This document shows positions 11,594 to 42,561 of a stretch of DNA of 64,000 nt, piece by piece; within the stretch, counting starts at the first letter, position 1, and every line of letters starts with the position of its first letter. The notes beneath the pieces are model-generated. The model worked only from the letters and a program-made list of their open reading frames with translations, searched no databases and had not been told where the DNA came from. This DNA is from Notolepis coatsorum (taxonomy: Eukaryota > Chordata > Actinopteri > Aulopiformes > Paralepididae): positions 21,789,670-21,853,669 of the forward strand of contig OZ020593.1 in the NCBI GenBank assembly GCA_963971535.1. The letters are read 5' to 3'. The position numbers were made by a program, and so were the translations under genes.

Positions 11594-14214
11594 TTCGTGA
11601 ATATACAGTACAATGGACCTGCACTCTTGGCTTTATAAGCTTTGGCCCATAACATAGATTATGTTTTGTCTTGAGCATCTGGTTTTACATATTGTCTGTT
11701 TTATAACTTCCATACCCATGGTATAGTAACAGCTGCTTCAGTCCCATGTGTTGTTTTGGAAGGGGGTGTGCCTTATGTTGACCTTTGGAAACCTGATCAT
11801 TAAAAAAAAGTAAATATGTTCATTGTACATTCACATGACAACTCTGTTTTAGTGAGGACACTGCTATCTACCGAAAGCTATATGGAGTAGTCTCACTTTC
11901 CATTTAACAGTTAAGAGGACACTGTTGCAAAAAGGCAGGATATTTAATTGTATATGATGGGGGAACAAAAACATCACAGAGCAAACATGGTAAGTAGCAA
12001 GTCTGTTTGATCTTCCACGCTTAACACCATTACCTAAGAAACCTACAAACCACTCTAAAGTGTTCACATCACTTGATTCTGCACACAACCCTTACAGCAA
12101 ATTACAGGTTGCATCAACAAACGCAACGCCTGCAACCGTGGGATCAAGACTACAGGGACTTGAGTGAACATTACTGTACTACTGTAAATGTGGGACACAT
12201 TTTATTTTTAGACAATTGGATTTAATTCTGTGGGAAAGCAATGCGACAATAGCTAGTTATATCAGCTACATGGTTTTAATGTACCATTATTCTAATTGAA
12301 CGGTATATGTTGTCAGAATAATAGCAGATCGCTGGTGTGCATGTAGTGTTTCGTTACTTAGTTCATAAATGCTGGTTTATGTGCAAAATTTACGTTTCAC
12401 ATCGGCTCATATGACTTGTAATCCTGTTAATACCCTGTACCCCAAGTCCAAATCAAGTCTGCTATACATGCATTGATCAACAATTTATCATCACTAGGGA
12501 TGTGTCTGAATAATCAATTATTTGATTAAAAGGTGCACAATAAGACTTTAAGATGTATACGTTGATTTGCCTTTGTGCAGACTTGGAAGCTTTAAAATCA
12601 CCGTTCATAATCATGTCTTCTCCAGAGAGAAAGAAAAGCTATCCGCTTATTTGACAGTTACAAATTCAAACCGATTAGCCCATTAACCGCACTTAAATTT
12701 GTGGTTTTCAATCGAAACAATGATAATGATTGACCACTGTGATCACGTGCGTCTAATAACCTATAATTCATGGCAAACTGATAAAAATAAATATACAAAA
12801 CCAAATAATCGATTACTCGGTCATAGCAACCAAAGAATAATCTACAGGAATCTGCAGTTGCGCATGTCATTTATCAGTAGTACCCGTGTGCTGTGCATGG
12901 TGAAGTTTCATACCTGAGAGCTGGTGGTTACGTGTGACTATTCTACTCAAGTTATTCACCGGCCAAAAGCGCAAAAACGTAAGACGCGCTGCTGTAAGAG
13001 ATATGTGCAAAACAAGCTTTCCATACGCATTCCAAACAAACACACAACAGAGGCAAGGCAACAAAAAACAACAACACAAATGGTAGCGCATTGCTGAGCA
13101 CTGCGTGTCTTGACAGACTGAGGGACCAAGGCATATATATCATGGCTCCGACAGTCGTGTGGGTTAGACACAAACGCCTATTAGTCCCTGAATCAAGACA
13201 CTTCTCTACCTCGTTAAGTTTTCACGGGTCGGAACAGAGCTTCACAAACAAGTAATTTACAGTTGTTCAGGTAACAAACTCCCAACATAAATAAGAAGGT
13301 AAAAAGCATTTCAAAGCAGCATAGCAGTTAAGCTCACATTCCTCGGTTTTTCTTCTCCTATGGTATCACACACACACACACAACCTACAACCACAGTTGG
13401 AATGCTGGCTATCTGACGAGCCAAAACATACCGTACAGTGTCACTTGACTGCAGAAAGAAGTTGGACATACTCAGATAAAAGTTGAGCTCTTTTCACTCA
13501 TGCATTGAAAGCTTTTGTTTAAAAAAAATGTATCTAAAATTTCATAGCCCATTATTGTCCTAGGTCCTGTGCTGGAAAACCTTCAGCTAAACATGCCACA
13601 ATAAATTAAGTGTATCATGATGAGAACATTAAACAAGTGGAAATGTCATTATCTTTGGGTACACTGGTTACATTCCTAATGGCAAAAATGTCCCTAATGC
13701 CCACAAATAATTCACCGCATTTTAAAAAGGTCATTAACAGATGACCTGAGGGGCGAAAAACGTGTCTTAACGTTTCACAATCACATGAAATCCCGCTCAG
13801 ATTCCCTGAAAGGCTCATAGGTCAAGAGGAGGCCATGCCCACTGCACTCGCCAGGAGAAAGGTTATCACAGATGACGGCGACAAGAAACAAAAAGATAAC
13901 AGATAATAAATATAACCCAGAAGAATAAAAACCCCGGGGAAAACACGTCTTTAACTCGTCTAACGAGTCGTTTCACTACATCTCTCACTCGACGTCCACC
14001 AAACGAGGCATTCAAATCTAAAATAAATACGTCTACTTGACGTGGAGAACACTAGGTCAGTTAAGACAACAGGGGATGCAGCACTTTCAGTAAATAAATA
14101 AACGCAGCGAACGTGTTTCAGATATAACGGAAGAGGAAGGAGGAGGATCGATGAGGAGGGCACGACGGAATATCCCTCCTGTAGGAACCCAAGGACGGAT
14201 GGGAGGCGGACGGC
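11594..14214. other. Intergenic / probable CACFD1 3' UTR
   Basis: Mostly unique AT-rich sequence downstream of the CACFD1 stop at 14215 on the minus strand. A hAT-like left end (ctagggatgtgtctgaataa) lies near 12495. Short frames in this stretch have no recognisable homology. I cannot place the polyadenylation sites of the convergent REXO4 and CACFD1 transcripts. Confidence 0.5.
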
Positions 14215-31669
<17,455 letters not shown>

Positions 31670-32060
31670 TGTGTCCGGCTAGCTTATTGAATTATTCAGA
31701 TGTCACACACACACACAACCCACCTAACACACAATAACGCTAGCTATGTCACCGTAACGAACAAGTGCCCCACCACCGCCAGCCTAAAGTGTGTTTTCTT
31801 GCCTACAATCACATGAAATAAACGAAAACCTCAGAAAAAGGTTCGATAATGTAATATTGAACTAAAGCTATAAGCTAGCTCTGTGGCTAACACACGGCTC
31901 CTCTGTTGTTCTCCTCGTCCTCTCCTCTCCAGGCTCCAGCTGTACGCGTTACATTGTGGGAGGGGTTTACCATCCTACGTCACAGTGTTTGTTTACATGT
32001 GGGGTGTGTTCCCGAGGGAGGGGGCTGGAGGTGCAGCGTTTTGTTGATGATGAACAAAAG
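31670..32060 (-). promoter_or_regulatory. Probable CACFD1 promoter and 5' UTR
   Basis: Unique sequence upstream of the CACFD1 ATG (31669-31667). It includes a CA tract near 31707 and a GC-richer part near 31900-31990. No core motif is certain; the call rests on position. Confidence 0.4.
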
Positions 32061-32099
32061 ATTATTTTACGACCTAATTTTTTGCCAATGTATTAAAGG

Positions 32100-32335
32100 T
32101 TGGGGAGGAGGAGCCTGATAATAAAAACATAACTCACAGAATTGGACGACCATATATCTATGATGACCATATGACCATATGATGAATTGAAAATGGGGGA
32201 CCCTGATGTAAACAAGACAAACGTCTTTCTCTGGTCTGCATCCCCGTAACAATTGTGTGTAATGTATTGAGCCGTACTGTATTGTACCCATTCTGCAATC
32301 TGTTAATACAATTTTCAATCAATCAATCAATGAGG
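32100..32335 (+). mobile_element. LINE 3' tail copy
   Basis: Forward 3' UTR of the 22.3-24.7 kb family (aatgggggaccctgatgtaa, ccattctgcaatctgttaat, (ATCA)n). Heavily 5'-truncated. Confidence 0.75.
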
Positions 32336-32479
32336 CCAACAACCTCTTTTGAAAGAAAGGCGATAACCAAAATACAACAAGGAGCAGATTATTATTATTA
32401 TTAGACAAATAATATAACTTTAATCATTCATTTACATGTTCATACACAACACAACATTATCCCCTCATTATACACTGAA

Positions 32480-32910
32480 TGTCACCTTAAAAATGGATAG
32501 TTCTGATTCGATTTCAGTAGATTTCAGTTGTCCCCAGCCAGCATGTACAGACAGGAGCTTGACACCCCACTGACTTTGCATTGGTTTGTGGCTAAAACCA
32601 GTGGGACACGTGATGCAAGGTAGAAGACAGCAAGAGAGTCCTTAGGGCTACTATGTAACAAGGTCCAAACCTTGTAATGGTAACCCCTTGGTGTAAACTC
32701 ACTCCTAAGTTAAATTACCCCCACCCGGTGCCACCTGAATCCAATCCTTTTCAGGTGGCGGAATGGATAAGACCGTGGTATTTAACATACGTGGTGGTCA
32801 CAGTGGTGCTGGCGAGCGGCGGGTTCGCGGTTCGAGGCCGTCGGCGGACAGGTGCCGAGCCTCTGTGTGCCTAGTGACCACCAAGTTGAAACATAAGCAG
32901 ATGAGACATT
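32480..32910. mobile_element. MITE fragment and tRNA-like SINE head
   Basis: 32485-32640 resembles the arms of the MITE at 28.4-29.7 kb (atggatagttctgattcg, tacagacaggagcttgacac). 32752-32855 resembles a tRNA gene head with an A-box-like gtggcggaatggataaga and a B-box-like gcggttcgaggcc, but it does not fold into an intact tRNA by eye. It is likely SINE-derived. Confidence 0.5.
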
Positions 32911-33060
32911 TCTTGTTCATGTGAAAGGAGACGGATAAGTCAACGAGTCTCCGCTCCTAACTGGGACATTGAGACGACCAGCTCTGTCCAGTCCTGCATG
33001 AGGCTCTGTGGTTGAGGCTCAGCCTTGGCCGCCGCCGCCGCCTCCTCCTCCTCCTCCTCC

Positions 33061-36000
33061 TCACTCCATCATCAGAGTGGACTGTATGGGCCTTAGCGTC
33101 CTCCTACTGACCCTCCTCTCATCGTCCATCATCGTCAGCTGCTTCCTCCTGAGTGCTGGTGGCGTGAAGCACAGCATGTCGTCCAGGCTCTGCTGGGTCA
33201 CCTGGCCGGACTGCTGCAGCCGCGACACCACCTCCTCCACCCGGGCCACGTGCGGCGTGTCCTCGGACCGCTGACGCAACAGAGACACCTGGGAAGGAGA
33301 GCAGCACGGAGTTAGACCAAATTTTTTCCCTCCTCTCCTCTTAAAGACGATACAATGCAATTCGAATTCAAACCGACAGAATCCATCGCAAAAATTTAAA
33401 TGTGCTGTAAGTGTTTTTATTATTATTTTTAATTTTTTTTTTATGTGTTAAATAGTTCTACATTCTTTCTTATTTTTGTCAGACCACTTTTGCAGCGTGG
33501 AGTTCTCTCTCCCGATTGGATAACGTGGGAACTGCAGAGCGGAGGGACCGGGAGACCCACATTACTGACCAAACATTCTATATCAGTGATGGCTGTCAAG
33601 AGTGTAGAGGTATTATTTTAACATGTAGACCACGTATTTTACAAAAAAAATACAACTCGCAGCATCTTAGCATCCTAGAGGCAAATCTTTCCTGTGACAA
33701 AATGGCATCCAAGGTAATAAAAAAAAGTCAACCAACGAACTCGATTCTTGTACCGGATCTCTCCTCTGGTAAACATGAATGAATGAATGAAAACTTTATT
33801 TAACAGATTGCAGAATGGGTACAATACAGTACGGCTCAATACACACAATTGTTAAGGGGATGCAGACCAGAGAAAGACGTTTGTCTTGTTTACATCAGGG
33901 TCCCCGACTCTGGCAGGAGCACTCATTCAAGGGTACTACGACTATGCTTGCACCTCATGGTACCAAAGCACCGCAAAGGCGCTAAAAACAAAATTACAAA
34001 CATCTCAAAACAAACTGGTCAGACTACTGCTTGACCTTACTCCTAGAACCCACCTGACCCGTGCCCACTTTGACAACCTAGGATGGCTTAGAGTAGACAA
34101 CAGAGTACAGCAACTTGCAATGGGCCTGGTCTACAAGATACACTACACGACCAAGGTACCCATGTACATGTCAAAATACTTCCCAAAGGTCAGTGAATAC
34201 CACGATCACAACACCAGAGGGAGCTCCACAAATCACGTTAAACCCAGATTCGGCTCAAACAAGGGACTAAACACGTTTCGCAATTATGCCACATCAATGT
34301 GGAACGCCCTACCCAAAGCTGTAAAGGAATGTGAATCACTACCCACTTTCAAAACCACTCTCAAAGAACACCTACGGGAGACTGCAATTCGAAACTGGCC
34401 CCTGTAAATGTCCTAACCCAACCCCCTCCAATGGTAAATGACCAAGTATGGTTGTCAATATTCCAATGTACAGTTTTGCTTGTACAGTTGTACAGTGTCC
34501 CCCACCCACCCCTCCTACCCAACCCACCCACCCAACCACCTCCAATGTACAGTCCCCCCCCACCCACCCACCCCAACCCCCCCAAACGTGCTGACTAGCT
34601 CTAAAAAGAGAGACCTCTGGACTAGTCAGTAACAATGCCCCTGTTACGGTGATAGGGACACCGTATAGCTGCGACTGCGAGTGCCGTCCTTCGGATGAGA
34701 CGCTAAACTGAGGTCCTGACTGAATCTCGTCGTTAAAGAACCCAGGACGCCTATCACAAAGAGTAGGGGGTTCCCCGACGTTCCTGGTCAAATTCCCAAT
34801 CAGGGCTCTCTGACATCAAGGCCACCTAATCATCCCTTGGCCGATATCAATCCCTGTCTCCTGAGCCGTTCAGCCATTGTGTAGTGTGATGTGTGCCTGG
34901 TGCCAGTGTATGGCAGCCATTGAGCCTGTGTAGCCCAAGGTTGGGTGCTACCAGCATACCTGTCAACCATCCCGTTTTTCCCGGGATTGTACTGTATTTC
35001 AACCTGCCTTCCCGCCGTCATCCCGTTAAAACATTTTCCCGTATTTTTCCAGTTTAAAAAAAATATATATATATTTTTACAAAATGGCTGCAATTCCCCT
35101 CTGTGACGACAGGTGGCAGCAGTGTAGATTAGAACGTTAGCACAGGAAGTCAGACCGGAAGACGTGCGACCCATAATCCATTGCTGTATTAGACCCATGT
35201 GCCAGTATAAAATTCAATTATGTGCCCCCCCTTCCCACGGTGTTTATAGAAAGAGACAATAAACACAAAAGTAACATAGGACACAATATACAACACACAG
35301 GACTATGTACAATATAAACAGTGCCTACAATTAAATTAATGAATGAATTAAATAAGAGATAAAAGAGAACTTAGTGTAAATATTCTTAAATTTGTGTCAA
35401 CGTTATAAAAATACTATTGTATTCAACAAATTAATTATGATACACCAACAATGTGCCCTTTCTATCTATTCTAAATCCATGGCCTCGCGATTCCACGGCT
35501 GCGCAGTGCAGACAATATTATATATAATATACATACGAGGGGGAGGAGACTACATTGGGAGGGGGCAGGGCCGGGGGGAAGGGGGCGGGGCGAAATATCA
35601 AATTTTTTCAAATCCCAATGTTGACAGCTATGGCTACCAGTGGTGGTGAAGGAGGCAATTTCCACCCTATATTGTGGGGAGCACTTTGAGTGTCTAGAAA
35701 AGCGCTATATAAATGTAATGAATTATTAATGAATTAATATTAAAAAGAGAGACCACATCCCCCCAGTTTTAGCTTCCCTTCACTGGCTCTCAGTCCAGTA
35801 CAGGATCCATTATGGTTTTATTTAGGGCTGTCCCCGACTAAGGATTTGGATAGTCGACTATGATTGGACGAAATTTGCCGTTAGTCGACTATACATTTTT
35901 TTTTAAAGTATAATATATATATATATATCTTTTTATCATTCCATTTGGGCTGTGGGGGGTGCTTAATGTCTGAAGGAGTCGACTGAAGGCTTCTTGTCCT

Positions 36001-36187
36001 CTGCAAAAGCATGCAATTGGTCCACTGATGGATACATCTTGATATTTGTCTAGTCTAGTGTGTTCATTAGATGGGTGAAATCCTCTTTCAGTTCCTCAGT
36101 GCCCGTTTTCTTAGGCAGTTAGCCTCTGGTATGCGTGCCATTAGCGTTAGCCACGCTTCTAGGCCTCTTTTCTTTTGGAAAGAATGA

Positions 36188-36233
<46 letters not shown>

Positions 36234-39200
36234 TTTAATTCGACTAAAAGGTTGGCCAGTCGACTACGGCTCCTTTCGACCGATTAGTCGACTAATAGGG
36301 GTCAGCCCTAGTTTTATTATTAGTTTTTCAAAGCCCTCAATGGCCCGGCTCCCTCTTATTTAATGGATCTCCTCTCCCCCCCATGTTGCTCCTAGATCGC
36401 TTAGGTCCTCCCGTCACTCTCTTCTGGTAGTCTCTCCATCTAGGCTGAAGTCTAAGGGCGACTGTGACTTTGCAGTTGCTGCCCCAAAGCTGTGGAATGC
36501 CCCCCCCCCCCCCCCCCCCCCCAACATAAAGTGCACTCGCAGTCTGATCTCGCACCTATCCTGTTTTATGTTATGTATTTAAAAAATTTTCTTATCCAGG
36601 GCGGCTAGGTGGTGCAGTGGGCAAGGCGCTCACCACCAATGCAGGAGACACTGGGTTCGAGCCCAGCTCTCCGCATTGCTATCAGCTTGGATGGTCGTTC
36701 GTACTAATACACATTGGCAGTATTAGGGGGTGGGAATCTGATGGGTGGGGATCGGACGTTGTGGACAGCGACTCCTACAGGTCGGTTGGTGCGCCTGCGC
36801 AGCAGAATCAGGAAGCGACGGAGGCGGCGTGCCCTCCAAACGCAGACCCCCGACGCTGAGAGATCGCGCTGTGCAGGTGAAAAGATGCGACGGCTGCTTC
36901 CTCGAGTACCGGAGGGGACACGTGATGCAAGGCTTCATCCACATTACAGCCGGCTTGTGGGAGGCATGGCCTAACAGCGATCGAGACAGGGGAGGGTAGA
37001 ATTGGACGATACGAAATTGGGATGGGAGAAAAAGTAGATAAAAAATTAAACATTTTCTTATCCTATCTGTTATATTTGTCGTATTTGTATTGCTTTCTTT
37101 ACCATGTTTTTACAGTGTTTTTATTATAGTGCCATTCGTTTGTACAGCACTTTGGTGCAACTACAGTTGTGTTTTGAATGTGCTTTAGAAACAAAAACTC
37201 ACTAATTTACTAGAATGAAAGAGAACATCGACAAGAAGAGACAAAGAGCATGTGGGTCGTCGTGGGCCATTACTTTGTTATCGGGCCACAATGGGGTACA
37301 TGTCAGCCCCAGTACTCTGAACTTACCACCTCCTGGGCAAACTGAGGCCTCTTCACTAACGTGGTCTTGGTCAGTGTGGCCGCAGATAGGACAGACGTGG
37401 CGTCGTTCACTGCTCCCGTCATCGCCAGTATCGCCACCTGTTAACGAGAGACCCAGAACTGAAGCCTTAAAGAAAACTGTAATGTACAGGGCAATGTCCT
37501 ACTGAAATAGACTTCCACAACATTTGGTTTCAATTACCAGTAAGGTGGGATTCAAGAGGAGACTACGAGTGGCTGTAATGCAGAAAGAGATTGATTTTGG
37601 TTGGGTCTAATCTGTGTCTAATGAATGGGTTCTTGTGTTGGGTTATGTGTTGATTTGGAATGCGTTTGTCTAGTGGTTATGAGGAGTATTAGAGTATGAG
37701 TATGTAATGTTGTGCTGTTTTTGAGCACGTTTTAGTTTTCTCTGAAATGTCTTCGTTTGTTGTTTTATTGATATTTGTTGTTTTATTGATATTTGTTATT
37801 GTTCTATATTAGAAAATTTGGCATACATATTCGTTTGTAGATCTGACTTTTGATTGGTTTAATGTTCTATAATTGTTTGTATATTTTATTGGTGTTTTAT
37901 TGATATTTGTTTTGTTTTTATGTTGTTTTATTGATTATTCTTGTTTAATTTGATATGTTTGGATCCAGACCCCAGGAAGAATAGTCGCTGCTGAGGCAGT
38001 GACTAATGGGGATCTGAAATAAAGAAATAAAGAAATAAAGCCAAGACGGGCATCACGGGCATCACATTACAGGGGAAAACCATAAGATATGCACTGGTTA
38101 TGCCATATATCCTTGCCTATATTACTACCAGCTAAATGACTAAATGTAAATGTATCCTTACTCTTAAATTCTGGCATATTATGCTGTCTGTATTCATGAT
38201 CTTCGAAAACAGGAATTGTGCCCCTTTGACGTCATTCTGGAAGAAAAACAGAAAGCCCATATTAGATTTACAAGTACAGTACAACGAAAATAAGTTTGGC
38301 ATCCAACCAGTGTGCAATAATAACATACAATGTACAGGTGATTAAACTGGGCATAGAATATATAAACTAGTATATCAGATGTATGTACACAGTTGTAATA
38401 TTAAAATATGTACAGTGACACAGGTATAAAGACAATACGGTAGTAAGTCATACTGGCCGGCAGTGTATCTGATGAGGTCATTTGAACATTTCACATGTCT
38501 TGATGTATGTACATAAAGAGAACTTATCGGAGGACCAACCTGTCTGAGTGCTAAAGCCACAGCGAAGCTGTACGCCAGTCTGGGGATGGAATAGTCTTCG
38601 CTCTGTCCCTCCTCCATCAGAGTAGTACAGACTCTGTACGATTCCGGAGTGTTCTGAGCGATACAAAACAGGCCATCAGTTATCTACGTGTATATAATCT
38701 GACCATACAATAATGGTAAACGGACTGCATTCATATAGTGCTTTTATCCAAAGTGCTTTACAACTTGTGCTTCACATTCACACACCGATGGCGGAGGCGA
38801 TATTTAGCTCCCTCGATAAATCAAGATGAAAGAGAAACACCAGAGAAGGCTGGCAGTGGAAGAGTAAGGCGTCACTAGGGTTGCCACGGTGATGTGAAAT
38901 CGTCCGTGACTAATCAACTCACGAACACAACACCGGTCTTACCGGTGACACCGGACGTTTTACAACACAACGCACAATATCTTGAGAGCAGTGCCTCCTC
39001 CACTGTGTCTGTGCGTTTGTAATTCATTTTCAATGACTAGTTTATCCATTTGTTGGACAGACAGATTGACGTTATGTTATCATTTAAAAATAGAACACAA
39101 CATGGGGGCAGTAGGCAAGTAATATACTCGGGGGAGCCTGAGTAACACTGGCATCACAGACTAGTACCGCGGCAAGCCTAGGTGTCACCATTTTCAAAAG

Positions 39201-42200
39201 GGGCGGAGAGGTATCTTTTGTTTTGTTGTTTTTGTGTTGCTAAAGATGACTCCTATAGAACCAGCAATGACTGTACGAATGGTGTATTGAGCGAGGTCTT
39301 ACCAGTTTGTAGCAGGTGGCATGTGACCACGTTTGCACGTACCACACTTAAACAGATGTGTCCTTCAGTTATTGGTGTAAAGTTGTGGAATTATCTCCAT
39401 AGCGAGCTTAAGGGATGTAATAGTATTTATCAATTAAAAAAAACTATAACAATTTTTTTTAGTCAGTATGAAAATCAAATGTGATCTGAATAGTGAGATC
39501 TTATCTTTTTTTTCTTTCATTTATTCTTTATTATTAAATTTTTTTCTTGTTTAACTGTGGATTGTATGTTTCTTGTATACATTATTATTTTGTGTAAATT
39601 AGGTTGTACGCCGACCATCAAGTAAATACTTGTTTAGTTTAGGAATAAGGGGCAGGTAACTATAAGATGTATTCTTCTTCCTGCTCCTTTTGTCCATGGA
39701 ATGATATTTATGATTGTGTAATGAAGAAACTCTGATTGTATTGATTCCATGTGGCAAATAAAAAACTCTGAAATAAAAACTCTGAACTGTATGGATGGTG
39801 TATTGAGCGAGGTCTGACCAGTTTGTAGCAGGTGGCATCATGTGACTGTATGGATGGTGTATTGAGCGAGGTCTTACCAGTTTGTAGCAGGTGGCATCAT
39901 GTGACTGTATGGATGGTGTATTGAGCGAGGTCTTACCAGTTTGTAGCAGGTGGCATATGCCAGGGTGGATGGTGTATTGAGCGAGGTCTCACCAGTTTGT
40001 AGCAGGTGGCATATGCCAGGGTGGACGGTGTATTGAGCGAGGTCTTACCAGTTTGTAGCAGGTGGCATGATGTGACTGTATGGATGGTGTATTGAGCGAG
40101 GTCTTACCAGTTTGTAGCAGGTGGCATGATGTGACTGTATGGATGGTGTATTGAGCGAGGTCTTACCAGTTTGTAGCAGGTGGCATCATGTGACTGTATG
40201 GATGGTGTATTGAGCGAGGTCTTACCAGTTTGTAGCAGGTGGCATCATGTGACTGTATGGATGGTGTATTGAGCGAGGTCTTACCAGTTTGTAGCAGGTG
40301 GCATGATGTGACTGTATGGATGGTGTATTGAGCAAGGTCTTACCAGTTTGTAGCAGGTGGCATCATGCGACTGTATGGATGGTGTATTGAGCGAGGTCTT
40401 ACCAGTTTGTAGCAGGTGGCATATGCCAGGGTAGCGGTGGCCTTGGTGAACGCCATACCTTGGCTCCTCATGTCTCTCAGCACCTCAAAGGCACCTGTGA
40501 TGTACATAAGATAATAATTAACCTTGAGATAACCATTATATTTCATATAATAGCCGTGTTCTTAAAAAAAGGACCACACCAGTGTTACTACTCGTCACTG
40601 TGTCTAGTGTCAACAACATTGGCCACAGTTTACTACATAAACCTTGACCATTTCCCCCCAAAATTGCTTTGAGATATTGCATTTGTTTTAGTGTGTTGTC
40701 CACATTCAATCAACTTTACAGAATGTACCTCAAAATACACTGTATATACACTTATGTACACAAAACACTTTTTAACACTACACTATATTTTATCTATGTA
40801 TTACTAAAATATTTGCACTACCTCTCTACCTAATCTTTGCATTTTGTACTTTAGTTTTACTGTATGAAGCACATTCTCAGGAGGCTCATACAGAACCAAG
40901 CATTTCACTGTAATGTACACATGTACCTTATATATGTGACAAATAAAACAAAACTTGAAAATCTGTTTAGGATATGGGGGAAATCTCTGCTAATAGCGAG
41001 AAGTAAAAATGAGACTGGTATGATCCTTTATAATGGTTGACTTACTCTCATAGCATCCCTTAGTGAATAACATGTCTATGGCGATGTTGAAGGAGGTCCA
41101 GTCGTTGAAGAATCCCCTCATATTCTGTCAGAGCAAGAGTGAGAGGAAGAGTTAGTAGCGGTCCACGTTTGTTTCCACCGACCTCTCGTCATGTTCCTCC
41201 AATGTTACTTTAAAGGAAAACTCCAACATTTTGGGAAATTCGCTTATTTGCCATCTACCCTGGAGTTAGACAAGAAGATGCATACCTTTTTCTTCTCTGT
41301 GCATGCAGTAGGAGTAGGAAGACGCGCACCGTTAGCCTAGCTTAGCGTCAGTCACTGGAAGTAGGTTCCCCCATTAGCCTAGTTCCCAACGTCTTCCTAC
41401 TCCTACTGCATGCACAGAGAAGAAAAAGGTATGCATCTTATTGTCTAACTCCAGGGTTCCCAAAATGTTGGTGTTAAGATACATACCTTTTTCTTCTCTG
41501 TGCATGCAGTAGGAGTAGGAAGACGCGCACCGTTAGCCTAGCTTAGCGTCAGTCACTGGAAGTAGGTTCCTCCATTAGCCTAGTTCCCAACGTCTTCCTA
41601 CTCCTACTGCATGCACAGAGAAGAAAAAGGTATGCATCTTCTTGTCTAACTCCAGGGTAGATGGCAAATAAGCTAATTTCCCAAAATGTTGGAGTTTTCC
41701 TTTAAAATGTTGACGGCGGTGCTGTAGTTCACAGCAGTAAATAATATAACACCTTGTCCATCAGAGTAGCAGCGGCTATCTCCTCCATGCCCTGTTCGTA
41801 ACACAGCCTCATGAAGAGAGGGCCGAACCGGAAACCTCCGAACGCCATGTTCCGATTCTCCTTGTGATACCTGGTGGTGAGGAGAACGAGACGACGATCA
41901 CAAAATAATACACGAGACGAGAGAAGAGAATTCTTGGCTAATTCTTCTTTCCAGCGGCTGGAGAACTAACGGCTGCAGAACTCGAGAACTATTAGGAGGA
42001 TTGTCTGACCACTAAGTGTGTCCGACTCTTAACGACCAAAACCTGCACGGACTACAATGTATGACGTATATAATGCCAGTTAGGGTACTGTTGTGGCTGA
42101 TGGTTGTTTAACACAGCAGGAGACGATATTTCCAATTTTAACAAGTAGGTAATTTATTTAGGAAAAGAAGTTTTAACAGCAAAAGCTATGGCTCAGTAGA

Positions 42201-42526
42201 CGGTCACCACAGTTGAAGGAAAACACTCTAACTCTCAATCCCTCTGCTTGTCCCCTAAATCCCCTCTCAGTCCTGCCCCCACATGACAGATATGATGACG
42301 TGTCATATCATGTCAGATATGACATGACGTACATTAAGATGACACGTAGATTTAACATCGGAGAGAGATAAAAACATTAAGAACATCGAAGAGAGATAAA
42401 GACATTAAGAAGAACATAGATTTAGATAAAAACATTAAGAACATCGAAGAGAGATAAACAAGATATGATGTACACACACGATATGATGTAAAACATTAAG
42501 AACATAAAGATTTAGTGAGATGTGTG

Positions 42527-42561
<35 letters not shown>

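Larger units (their letters stand above)
35740..37205 (+). mobile_element. Decayed L2-like LINE interrupted by a hAT and a SINE
   Basis: 35750-35822 (ccagttttagcttcccttca, then tggctctcagtccagta) continues at 36311-36522 (aaagccctcaatggcccggc, aagctgtggaatgcc, then a C run) and at 37064-37200 (acagcactttggtgcaac). These are pieces of one LINE 3' part. The frame is broken. Confidence 0.7.

Noticed and set aside
32752-32860. Possible genuine tRNA gene
   Set aside because: A- and B-box-like segments are present, but I could not pair an acceptor stem or place an anticodon arm; it fits a SINE head better.
33061-33360. Reading the last PTCD2 exon as an independent 99-aa gene
   Set aside because: An AG acceptor at 33290-33289 and the family match show that it is the terminal exon; the upstream codons are intron.
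38478-38666. 62-aa frame overlapping PTCD2 exon 7
   Set aside because: Out-of-frame shadow of the exon.
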